Assembly (NCBI GenBank): GCA_913776675.1 | Contig: CAJYRE010000374.1 | Coordinates: forward strand, 1 to 5,242 | Direction of reading: 5' to 3' | DNA from: Rhizobiaceae bacterium | Lineage (GTDB): Bacteria > Pseudomonadota > Alphaproteobacteria > Rhizobiales > Rhizobiaceae | DNA length: 5,242 bases | Part shown: positions 1-4,449 of the stretch, piece after piece | Layout of the letters: the number at the start of each line of letters is the position of its first letter | How positions within the stretch are numbered: position 1 is the first letter of the stretch | The notes under the pieces: generated by a model | What the model saw: the letters and a program-made list of their open reading frames with translations, nothing else | What the model was told of the DNA's origin: nothing | The model's database searches: none | Program-made: the position numbers and the translations under genes

Positions 1-892
1 GTCCGATCAATTCCTGACCTGCACCCCGCAGACCAACAAGGCCCAGCAATTCTCCCTGATGCAGGTCGAAGGAAACCGGACCCGTACTCTTGCACACCAG
101 ATTGCGCACCCGCACCAAAGGCGCGCCTGTTTTGGTTTCAGAGCGAGTGAACAATTGATCGGCTTTGCGCCCAACAATCATGCGGATCAATTCATCCGGG
201 TTGGTGTCTTGCACGGGCGTTTGCCCCACAAGGCGTCCATCGCGCAGCACGGCCACGCGATCGGCTATGCGGAAAATTTCATCCAGACGATGCGATACAT
301 AGATCATCGCCACGCCGCGCTCTTTGAGCGGGCGGATGGCCTGAAACAGCCGCTCCACTTCATCGGCGGGTAGGCTTGCGGTGGGCTCGTCCAGCACCAG
401 AACATCGGCTTCAACAGCCAAAGCGCGGGCAATCGCCACCAGTGATTTTTCTGTGCGGGTCAAATCCTGCACACGGGTGGATGGATCAAAATCACAGCCG
501 ACCAGTTTCAAAGCTTGTGCGGTGCGCCGCTCTGTCGAGCCCCAGTCAATCAATTTGCTGCGCATGGAAAAGCCCTGCGCCAACCCTACATTTTCCCCCA
601 CGGTCATCCATTCGATCAACCCGAGATCCTGATGGATGAAGGCCACAGACTGGCGCTCATTGGGTTTTGGCGGACGATGATGATAAGGCTGGCCGCGAAA
701 CAGAATCTCGCCGCCATCGGGCTTGTAGATACCGGCGAGTGTTTTGATCAGGGTCGATTTTCCGGCCCCGTTTTCTCCAAGCAGGGCCAGAATTTCACCC
801 GCTCGCAGATCCAGCGATACATCGGTGAGGGCCTTGGTGCCGCCAAACTCTTTTGAGACGGCGCGAAATTCAAGAAGCTTGTCGTGATCCAT
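1..892 (-). CDS. Sugar ABC importer ATP-binding protein (RbsA/MglA/XylG type), C-terminus cut by window edge
   Basis: The visible 297 residues make up the first nucleotide-binding domain and the beginning of the second in a duplicated ATPase that powers monosaccharide or sugar-acid uptake at the inner membrane. NBD1 shows Walker A GENGAGKST (39-47), a Q-loop in FIHQDLG (Gln88), Walker B with VLVLDEPTASL (164-174) and the H-loop in YVSHRLDE (His201). The ABC signature position reads DLTRTEKSLVAIARAL (about 143-158), so the usual LSxGQ is missing. NBD2 begins near residue 258, and its Walker A equivalent, GLRGAGQEL, lacks the Lys-Ser/Thr pair, as is normal for this family. Family members are about 500 residues long, so roughly 200 are missing to the left. 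ATG at 892 is preceded by GGGAGGAG, and the gene has its own promoter with an operator. Permease and binding-protein genes would be expected downstream, off the window. The exact substrate cannot be read from this fragment. Confidence 0.95.
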   Translation of the reverse strand, partial: MDHDKLLEFRAVSKEFGGTKALTDVSLDLRAGEILALLGENGAGKSTLIKTLAGIYKPDGGEILFRGQPYHHRPPKPNERQSVAFIHQDLGLIEWMTVGENVGLAQGFSMRSKLIDWGSTERRTAQALKLVGCDFDPSTRVQDLTRTEKSLVAIARALAVEADVLVLDEPTASLPADEVERLFQAIRPLKERGVAMIYVSHRLDEIFRIADRVAVLRDGRLVGQTPVQDTNPDELIRMIVGRKADQLFTRSETKTGAPLVRVRNLVCKSTGPVSFDLHQGELLGLVGLRGAGQELIG

Positions 893-895
893 CTG

Positions 896-903
896 CTCCT
901 CCC
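896..903 (-). promoter_or_regulatory. Ribosome binding site of the ABC ATPase gene
   Basis: GGGAGGAG on the minus strand ends 3 nt before the ATG at 892 and its AGGAG core is at workable spacing. It fixes the start codon of the ATPase, whose reading frame has no other comparably placed start. Confidence 0.8.
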
Positions 904-920
904 AAAGCGTCAATGAGAAG

Positions 921-950
921 AGCATATGTTATCGATAACATTTCTGTCAA
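921..950 (-). promoter_or_regulatory. Sigma70-like promoter of the ABC transporter operon
   Basis: On the minus strand a perfect -35 box TTGACA (950-945) is followed after 18 nt by TATGCT (926-921), which matches the TATAAT consensus at four of six bases. Transcription would start near 914, giving a leader of about 22 nt that contains the Shine-Dalgarno site. The spacer is occupied by a palindromic operator, so this promoter is expected to be repressed until a sugar ligand is present. The boxes are seen directly; promoter activity is inferred. Confidence 0.7.
926..941. promoter_or_regulatory. LacI-family operator (GntR/IdnR-like palindrome) in the ABC promoter
   Basis: ATGTTATCGATAACAT is a perfect 16-bp palindrome. 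It fits ATGTTA-N4-TAACAT, the pattern bound by E. coli GntR and IdnR (LacI family, gluconate/idonate), and has the central CG typical of LacI-family sites. It sits between the -35 box and the -10 box, touching the latter's first base, which is a classic position for blocking RNA polymerase. No LacI-type regulator gene lies in the window, so the cognate protein is encoded elsewhere. A sugar acid or related carbohydrate is a plausible inducer, but this is inference. Confidence 0.75.
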
Positions 951-1012
951 GCGCTGAAAGATGGAGTTTCAAATCAGCAAGGATGAGGCATCGGATTGCC
1001 TTGTTTGGCGTG

Positions 1013-1049
1013 AGAGTCTGTCCGGTTCAGGTCACATCGGACAGACTCT
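1013..1049. repeat. 12-bp perfect inverted repeat, possible 3' end of the pirin operon
   Basis: AGAGTCTGTCCG (1013-1024) pairs perfectly with CGGACAGACTCT (1038-1049) around a 13-nt loop. On the minus strand it begins about 62 nt past the pirin stop codon and lies before the ABC promoter, where transcription of the upstream operon should end. No U-tract follows it on the minus strand, so a classical Rho-independent terminator is unlikely. It may be a stable 3' end, a Rho-dependent stop region or a protein-binding site. Confidence 0.55.
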
Positions 1050-1080
1050 TCATCATGTTGTTTGAATTTGTCTTTTCAGG

Positions 1081-1099
1081 AAAACGGGACTCCCCTTTT
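1081..1099 (-). terminator. Weak candidate terminator hairpin after the pirin gene
   Basis: On the minus strand, just past the pirin stop codon, the sequence AAAAGGGGAGTCCCGTTTT can fold as GGG/CCC plus flanking A4/T4 pairs around a 3-nt loop, with one G-G mismatch. The run of four T residues on the 3' side resembles a short U-tract. The stem is short and imperfect, so the terminator call is tentative. Confidence 0.3.
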
Positions 1100-1111
1100 C
1101 TCAGACAAACT

Positions 1112-1813
1112 CTACCGCTGCATGTCGAACAGCAGGACTTGGCCATCGGTGACCCATTGCAGATCAGGCATGGCTTCCTCGCCAATCTGCACACCATCAC
1201 CAGCTCCCAAGCGCTCTTCATCCACCATCGCCAGCCCCTCGACAATCTGCATGAAATATCTCCGGCCCGGCTGACGGGGCAGGTGTGTTGTCATACCCTC
1301 GCGTGGATAGGCCATGGAGACATGCGTATCGGAGAGAAGTTTCAGTGCTTTTCCGTTGGCATTGCCGCTGGCAATCACAGTCCAGTCCTGGGCGCTATCC
1401 TTTGGCGGCAAGGCGGCTTGCTGGTAGGTGGGCGCACCGCCTCGCTGATCCGGGATCAGCCAGATTTGCAGGAAATGGGCCGCTTCGGCATCCGATGCAT
1501 TCATTTCTGAATGGCGAATACCGCTTCCGGCAGACATCAATTGCACTTCACCCGGTGCGATGGTGACGACATTGCCCAGTGTATCTTCATGTTTGAGTGT
1601 GCCGGACAACACCAGTGTCAGAATATCCATATTGTCATGGGCATGTTCGCCAAACCCGGCCCCCGGAACAATGCGGTCTTCATTGATAACCCGCAGGTTG
1701 GCATAGCCCATGCGGGTTGGGTCCAGAAAACCACCAAACGAAAAACTATGCTCACTCTTCAGCCATCCCATATCGGTATGGCCGCGGTTCATGGCTTCGT
1801 GGATCAGAATCAT
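1112..1813 (-). CDS. Pirin-family bicupin (YhhW/YhaK-like, putative quercetinase-type dioxygenase)
   Basis: The 233-residue protein has the length of the E. coli pirin homologues YhhW and YhaK. The N-terminal cupin carries the full pirin metal-binding set: His57 and His59 in GEHAHDNMD, then His101 and Glu103 in IRHSEMN. Other pirin hallmarks are the early SFGGFLDP stretch (25-32), the LSGTLKHEDTLGN strand region (69-81) and PGEVQLMSAGSGIRHSE (87-103). The C-terminal cupin (about 140-233) is the degenerate half typical of the family. Some bacterial pirins cleave quercetin; others have unclear roles, so the substrate is not assigned. It is the last gene of a three-gene operon: its AGGAG (1826-1822) overlaps the stop codon region of the hydrolase gene, with 5 nt between the two coding regions, which suggests coupled translation. 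Cytosolic, with no signal peptide. Confidence 0.93.
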   Translation of the reverse strand: MILIHEAMNRGHTDMGWLKSEHSFSFGGFLDPTRMGYANLRVINEDRIVPGAGFGEHAHDNMDILTLVLSGTLKHEDTLGNVVTIAPGEVQLMSAGSGIRHSEMNASDAEAAHFLQIWLIPDQRGGAPTYQQAALPPKDSAQDWTVIASGNANGKALKLLSDTHVSMAYPREGMTTHLPRQPGRRYFMQIVEGLAMVDEERLGAGDGVQIGEEAMPDLQWVTDGQVLLFDMQR

Positions 1814-1818
1814 GAGGG

Positions 1819-2436
1819 TTACTCCTGAGAAGGGGCGGAGATAAATGCCTGCAATTTGGTAAGTTCTTGCTGACGTATTTCATGGCCACCATCATGAAAA
1901 ACCGTTTCAATCCGGCTGCCCTGATCCTTGTAATAATCAACAAGGCATTGTGTGAGCGGCAAAGGGCAGATGGGATCGCGCTGGCCAGCGGTGATCAGGA
2001 CTTCTTTGCCCGAAAGCTCGGCATTATCCTCTGGTCGCCATGGGATCAGCGGATGCAAAAGTGCAATTCTGTCAAACAGATCGGCATGTTTGAAGCTCAC
2101 TGCTGCCAAAATATTGGCCCCATTCGAATAGCCAAGCCCATAGACGGGGCGGCCGGGATGCGCTGCTTTATGTCCAGCAATAAAACGTGCCATTTTCTCG
2201 GTGCGCTCTGCGAGGTCATCCATATCGTAAACGCCTTCGCCGGTGCGGCGGAAGAATCGTAGCGCGCCATATTCCGATACATCACCACGTGGCGACACAA
2301 GCCCGGCGCCGGGGGCAATCTGTTCGACCAGTTCGGAAAACTGATGTTCGTTGCCGCCTGTGCCGTGAAACGCAAAAATCAACGGGGCATGGGCAATGGG
2401 TGCCTTGGTCAGGGCATGGTAAAGCTGGGTTGTCAT
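1819..2436 (-). CDS. Alpha/beta hydrolase, phospholipase/carboxylesterase family (MhqD-like)
   Basis: The 205-residue protein is a compact serine hydrolase. It has the oxyanion-hole loop HGTGGNE (24-30), the nucleophile elbow GYSNGA with Ser104, Asp154 in GQRDPICP and His185 in GGHEI, a complete catalytic triad in the right order. Size and motifs match the carboxylesterase family that includes Bacillus MhqD, whose gene is paired with a VOC dioxygenase in a methylhydroquinone-responsive operon. It may hydrolyse the ring-cleavage product of the upstream enzyme; this is inferred from gene order. The frame stays open 32 codons further upstream, but those codons overlap the end of the dioxygenase gene and the intergenic hairpin. 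The Met at 2436 has TGGAGG at ideal spacing and begins right before the conserved domain, so it is chosen. Cytosolic, with no signal peptide. Confidence 0.93.
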   Translation of the reverse strand: MTTQLYHALTKAPIAHAPLIFAFHGTGGNEHQFSELVEQIAPGAGLVSPRGDVSEYGALRFFRRTGEGVYDMDDLAERTEKMARFIAGHKAAHPGRPVYGLGYSNGANILAAVSFKHADLFDRIALLHPLIPWRPEDNAELSGKEVLITAGQRDPICPLPLTQCLVDYYKDQGSRIETVFHDGGHEIRQQELTKLQAFISAPSQE

Positions 2437-2443
2437 GATGAAG

Positions 2444-2449
2444 CCTCCA
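2444..2449 (-). promoter_or_regulatory. Ribosome binding site that fixes the hydrolase start
   Basis: TGGAGG on the minus strand lies 7 nt before the ATG at 2436. No comparable site precedes the alternative upstream Met at 2532, which falls inside the dioxygenase coding region. The site directly abuts the intercistronic hairpin, so folding could influence its accessibility. Confidence 0.8.
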
Positions 2450-2451
2450 GG

Positions 2452-2470
2452 GGCGGGGCCTTGCCCCGCC
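2452..2470 (-). repeat. GC-rich intercistronic hairpin between dioxygenase and hydrolase genes
   Basis: GGCGGGGC (2452-2459) and GCCCCGCC (2463-2470) form a perfect 8-bp all-GC stem with a 3-nt loop. It fills most of the 43-nt gap between the two genes and ends just upstream of the hydrolase Shine-Dalgarno site. No U-tract follows, so it is more likely an RNA-stability or translation-tuning element than a full terminator. It could also be a copy of a dispersed palindromic repeat, which a single window cannot show. Confidence 0.65.
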
Positions 2471-2479
2471 ATAAACAGG

Positions 2480-3412
2480 TTAATCTGTGATGGGCTCAAG
2501 CAATTGTTCGATGTGTTCACGATGCTGCTCATAACGGGTCGGCAATTTCAGTGCTTCCCCGAGGTGGGTGGTATCTTCATCACGGTCAAAGCCGGGTTCG
2601 TTGGTGGCAATCTCAAACAGCACACCGCCGGGTGTGCGGAAATAGATGGCCCAGAAATAATCCCGGTCGATCACGGGGGTCACATTATAGCCCGTATCCA
2701 TCAGCGCCTTGCGCACTTCAAGCTGTGCCGCGCGGTTTTCGACCGCAAAGGCAATGTGGTGGACGGATCCGGCACCAGGACGGGCTCTCGCACCATCCGG
2801 CACGGCTTCCAGATCGATGAAATCGGCCCCATTGCCGCCGCTGATGGCAAAACGGGTGTGATTGCCCTGCGTGTCCACCTTCTGATAGCCCATAAGGCCC
2901 AGGAGTTCGCTGGTGGCGGCTGTATCCTGAAGCCGCAGGCTTGCGCCATGAAAGCCTTGAATGGCCTCGGATGCCGCAATGCTGCCGTTCTTCCAGCCCA
3001 CTCTGTGGTCGTTATCTACCTCGATCAGCGAGAAGCTGTCGCGGTCGGGACCATTGAAGCGCAGCCGCTTTTCTCCAAAGACTTCACTTTCGCTCAGGCC
3101 GGTGACATTTTGCGCGATTAACCGCTCTTTCCAGAAAGCCAGTGCGCCCTTTGGAACCGCAAAATAGGTTTCGCCCACTTCGCCGGTGCCTTGGCGACCA
3201 GGTGCGATATGCGGAAAAGGAAAGTAGGTCATAACCGATCCCGGTGTGCCCACTTCATCGCCATAATACAGGTGATAGACTTCCGGATCATCGAAGTTGA
3301 CGGTTTTCTTGACACGGCGCAAACCCATGGTCTTGGTGAAAAAGTCACTGTTCTGCTGGGCGTGGGCAGCCATGGAGGTCATGTGGTGCAGGCCCTTGAT
3401 CTGTGTCAGCAT
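2480..3412 (-). CDS. VOC-superfamily ring-cleaving dioxygenase (PcpA/MhqO-like)
   Basis: The 310-residue protein has two vicinal-oxygen-chelate modules (about 5-132 and 150-272). The first module opens with GLHHMTS, giving His10. The second has VHHIAFAV (His218/219) and TPGGVLFEIAT with Glu267. These match the two-His/one-Glu iron site of PcpA (dichlorohydroquinone 1,2-dioxygenase) as I recall it. Other shared traits are YHLYYGDEVGTPGSVMTYFPFP (46-67) and the C-terminal GFDRDED...LGEALKLP...R...IEQLLEP tail. The likely reaction is oxygen-dependent ring opening of a hydroquinone or catechol; the substrate is not known. The frame extends 23 codons further upstream to 3481, but those would run through the promoter region and look unrelated to the family. 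The ATG at 3412 has AAAGGA upstream and begins directly at the domain. It is the first gene of the operon, divergent from the LysR gene. Confidence 0.93.
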   Translation of the reverse strand: MLTQIKGLHHMTSMAAHAQQNSDFFTKTMGLRRVKKTVNFDDPEVYHLYYGDEVGTPGSVMTYFPFPHIAPGRQGTGEVGETYFAVPKGALAFWKERLIAQNVTGLSESEVFGEKRLRFNGPDRDSFSLIEVDNDHRVGWKNGSIAASEAIQGFHGASLRLQDTAATSELLGLMGYQKVDTQGNHTRFAISGGNGADFIDLEAVPDGARARPGAGSVHHIAFAVENRAAQLEVRKALMDTGYNVTPVIDRDYFWAIYFRTPGGVLFEIATNEPGFDRDEDTTHLGEALKLPTRYEQHREHIEQLLEPITD

Positions 3413-3421
3413 GATGTGTGT

Positions 3422-3427
3422 TCCTTT
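3422..3427 (-). promoter_or_regulatory. Ribosome binding site that fixes the dioxygenase start
   Basis: AAAGGA on the minus strand ends 9 nt before the ATG at 3412. This supports the 310-residue protein over the longer frame that starts at 3481 within the regulatory region. Confidence 0.65.
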
Positions 3428-3433
3428 CGGTTG

Positions 3434-3450
3434 AGAGGCCGTGTGCCTCT
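3434..3450 (-). repeat. Small inverted repeat in the dioxygenase leader
   Basis: AGAGGC (3434-3439) pairs with GCCTCT (3445-3450) around a 5-nt loop, about 22 nt upstream of the dioxygenase ATG and just before its Shine-Dalgarno site. It could be a modest 5'UTR hairpin. At 6 bp it may also be chance. Confidence 0.3.
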
Positions 3451-3468
3451 GTTGACCACAAGATGCTG

Positions 3469-3487
3469 CAAATCGGACCAAATCGGA
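3469..3487. repeat. Tandem 9-bp direct repeat with 10-bp period in the divergent promoter region
   Basis: CAAATCGGA occurs at 3469-3477 and again at 3479-3487, so the copies are exactly one helical turn apart on the same DNA face. The pair lies next to the 25-bp palindrome on the dioxygenase side. It could be an accessory site for a regulator or RNA polymerase contacts. No function is established by the sequence. Confidence 0.5.
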
Positions 3488-3490
3488 ATA

Positions 3491-3515
3491 GCAATAATAT
3501 TGACAATATTATTGC
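3491..3515. promoter_or_regulatory. 25-bp palindrome, likely LysR-type regulator binding site
   Basis: GCAATAATATTG (3491-3502) and CAATATTATTGC (3504-3515) are perfect 12-bp inverted arms around a single A. The site lies in the shared intergenic region of the LysR gene and the dioxygenase operon, about 80 nt upstream of the dioxygenase ATG and 20 nt from the LysR ATG. LysR proteins usually bind AT-rich dyads here. The centre does not fit the textbook T-N11-A exactly; the nearest symmetric T/A pair gives T-N15-A. The repeat spans the -35 box of the LysR promoter, which suits autorepression. Confidence 0.7.
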
Positions 3516-3530
3516 AAAATACGTAATAAT
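3500..3530 (+). promoter_or_regulatory. Probable promoter of the LysR gene, possibly giving a leaderless mRNA
   Basis: A perfect -35 box TTGACA (3500-3505) lies at the centre of the 25-bp palindrome. AATAAT (3525-3530) matches the -10 consensus at five of six bases with a 19-nt spacer; a shifted TAATAA gives an 18-nt spacer with a poorer match. From AATAAT, transcription would begin about at the LysR start codon (3536), so the mRNA would have little or no leader. I find no equally convincing promoter for the dioxygenase operon on the other strand, as expected if it needs activation. Confidence 0.5.
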
Positions 3531-3535
3531 AAGGC

Positions 3536-4435
3536 ATGAGCGATTTACAGGATATTCGAGCATTTCTGGCTGTCGCCGAATTGCACAGTTTCGTGGCGGC
3601 GGCCCGGCATCTCTCCATGACAGCGCCCTCTGTCACGCGGGCCGTGGGGGCGCTTGAGGAGCGGCTGGGTGTGCAATTGCTGCTGCGCACCACACGTCAG
3701 GTGTCGTTGACATCCGCAGGAGCGGTTTATGCGGCGCGGGTCGGTCCGCTTTTGGCAGAGTTTGAAAAAGCCAATGAAGAGGTGCGCGAACAGCAGGGGG
3801 AGGCGGCCGGACTGCTGCGCATCAATGCGCCCATGTCTCTCGGTCAGCAGATTTTGCTCGATGTCGCCTCTGGTTTTCGGGTACAATATCCGGATACGTC
3901 GATTTCTCTTAGCCTGACAGACCGCTTTATCGATATTGTATCGGACAGCGTGGATCTTGCCATCCGCATTTCGGAAGCACCCAAGGACAAATCAACCATC
4001 TGGCGCAAAATCTGCCGGGTGCGCCGTGTTCTGGTGGCCTCTCCCGGTTATCTGGCAGCCTTTGGCACTCCGCTGGATCCTGACCAGCTGCATGAGCATG
4101 CCTGTCTTGCCTATGATGAGGATTCGGTAAGCGAAATCTGGGAACTTTCCAATGCTGGCCGAACCCGTAAAATCAAGGCTGGACAGTATTTTGCGGGTAA
4201 CAATGGTGATTTGATTGCCCGGCTGGCGGAAAATGGGGAGGGGGTGGCCTTGCTTCCGCTGTTTATTGTCGAGCAGGCACTTGCCAATCAGCGCCTGCAA
4301 CAGATTCTGCCGGAATGGGAGCCGCCGCCTTTGTGGCTGACGCTCTACTATCCACCCTATGAAAAGCTTCCCACACGGGTGGCAAAATTCTCGGATTTTT
4401 TTGAGAACTATGTCACCCATACCCGACCCTTGTGA
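3536..4435 (+). CDS. LysR-family transcriptional regulator
   Basis: The 299-residue protein has the standard LysR length. It has an N-terminal winged helix-turn-helix (about 4-63, recognition region AAARHLSMTAPSVTRAVGAL at 21-40), a linker helix (about 64-90) and a ligand-binding domain starting at GLLRINAP (92-99) with the typical VDLAIRIS strand (139-146). It would bind the AT-rich palindrome immediately upstream, controlling itself and the divergent dioxygenase-hydrolase-pirin operon. The inducer is not readable from sequence; an aromatic or quinone compound is inferred from the targets. Cys160 and Cys190 lie in the sensor domain, so direct oxidation sensing is conceivable but unproven. 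ATG 3536 is the only start that keeps the full domain, since an in-frame TAA precedes it at 3530. The only Shine-Dalgarno-like stretch, AAGG, is 1 nt from the ATG. The gene converges with the anti-sigma gene 14 nt downstream. Confidence 0.95.
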   Translation: MSDLQDIRAFLAVAELHSFVAAARHLSMTAPSVTRAVGALEERLGVQLLLRTTRQVSLTSAGAVYAARVGPLLAEFEKANEEVREQQGEAAGLLRINAPMSLGQQILLDVASGFRVQYPDTSISLSLTDRFIDIVSDSVDLAIRISEAPKDKSTIWRKICRVRRVLVASPGYLAAFGTPLDPDQLHEHACLAYDEDSVSEIWELSNAGRTRKIKAGQYFAGNNGDLIARLAENGEGVALLPLFIVEQALANQRLQQILPEWEPPPLWLTLYYPPYEKLPTRVAKFSDFFENYVTHTRPL

Positions 4436-4449
4436 TGGGGTTTGGCTTT

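Noticed and set aside
59..856. Several plus-strand open frames across the left end
   Set aside because: They lie opposite the well-supported ATPase gene, have no recognisable domains or ribosome binding sites, and are antisense shadows.
984..1002. Short inverted repeat AGGCA/TGCCT in the gap upstream of the ABC promoter
   Set aside because: The stem is only five base pairs with no neighbouring T-run, so it is within chance expectation.
926..1510. A 194-codon plus-strand frame over the intergenic gap and the pirin gene
   Set aside because: It begins inside the operator and promoter, runs antisense to the conserved pirin codons, and has no recognisable domain.
2437..2532. N-terminal extension of the hydrolase by 32 residues from a Met at 2532
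   Set aside because: It would overlap the end of the dioxygenase gene, read through the GC hairpin and lacks a Shine-Dalgarno, whereas the Met at 2436 has TGGAGG 7 nt upstream.
2435..3121. A 228-codon plus-strand frame opposite the dioxygenase
   Set aside because: The minus strand encodes a clear VOC dioxygenase with its metal ligands in order; the plus frame is a codon-bias shadow.
3413..3481. N-terminal extension of the dioxygenase by 23 residues from a start at 3481
   Set aside because: The extra residues run into the regulatory repeats and do not resemble the family, which begins right before the GLHHMT motif.
3484..3516. Possible promoter for the dioxygenase operon using TTGTCA or TTTGCA as the -35 box
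   Set aside because: No -10 box of acceptable match lies at normal spacing, so a promoter could not be placed; an activator-dependent weak promoter remains possible.
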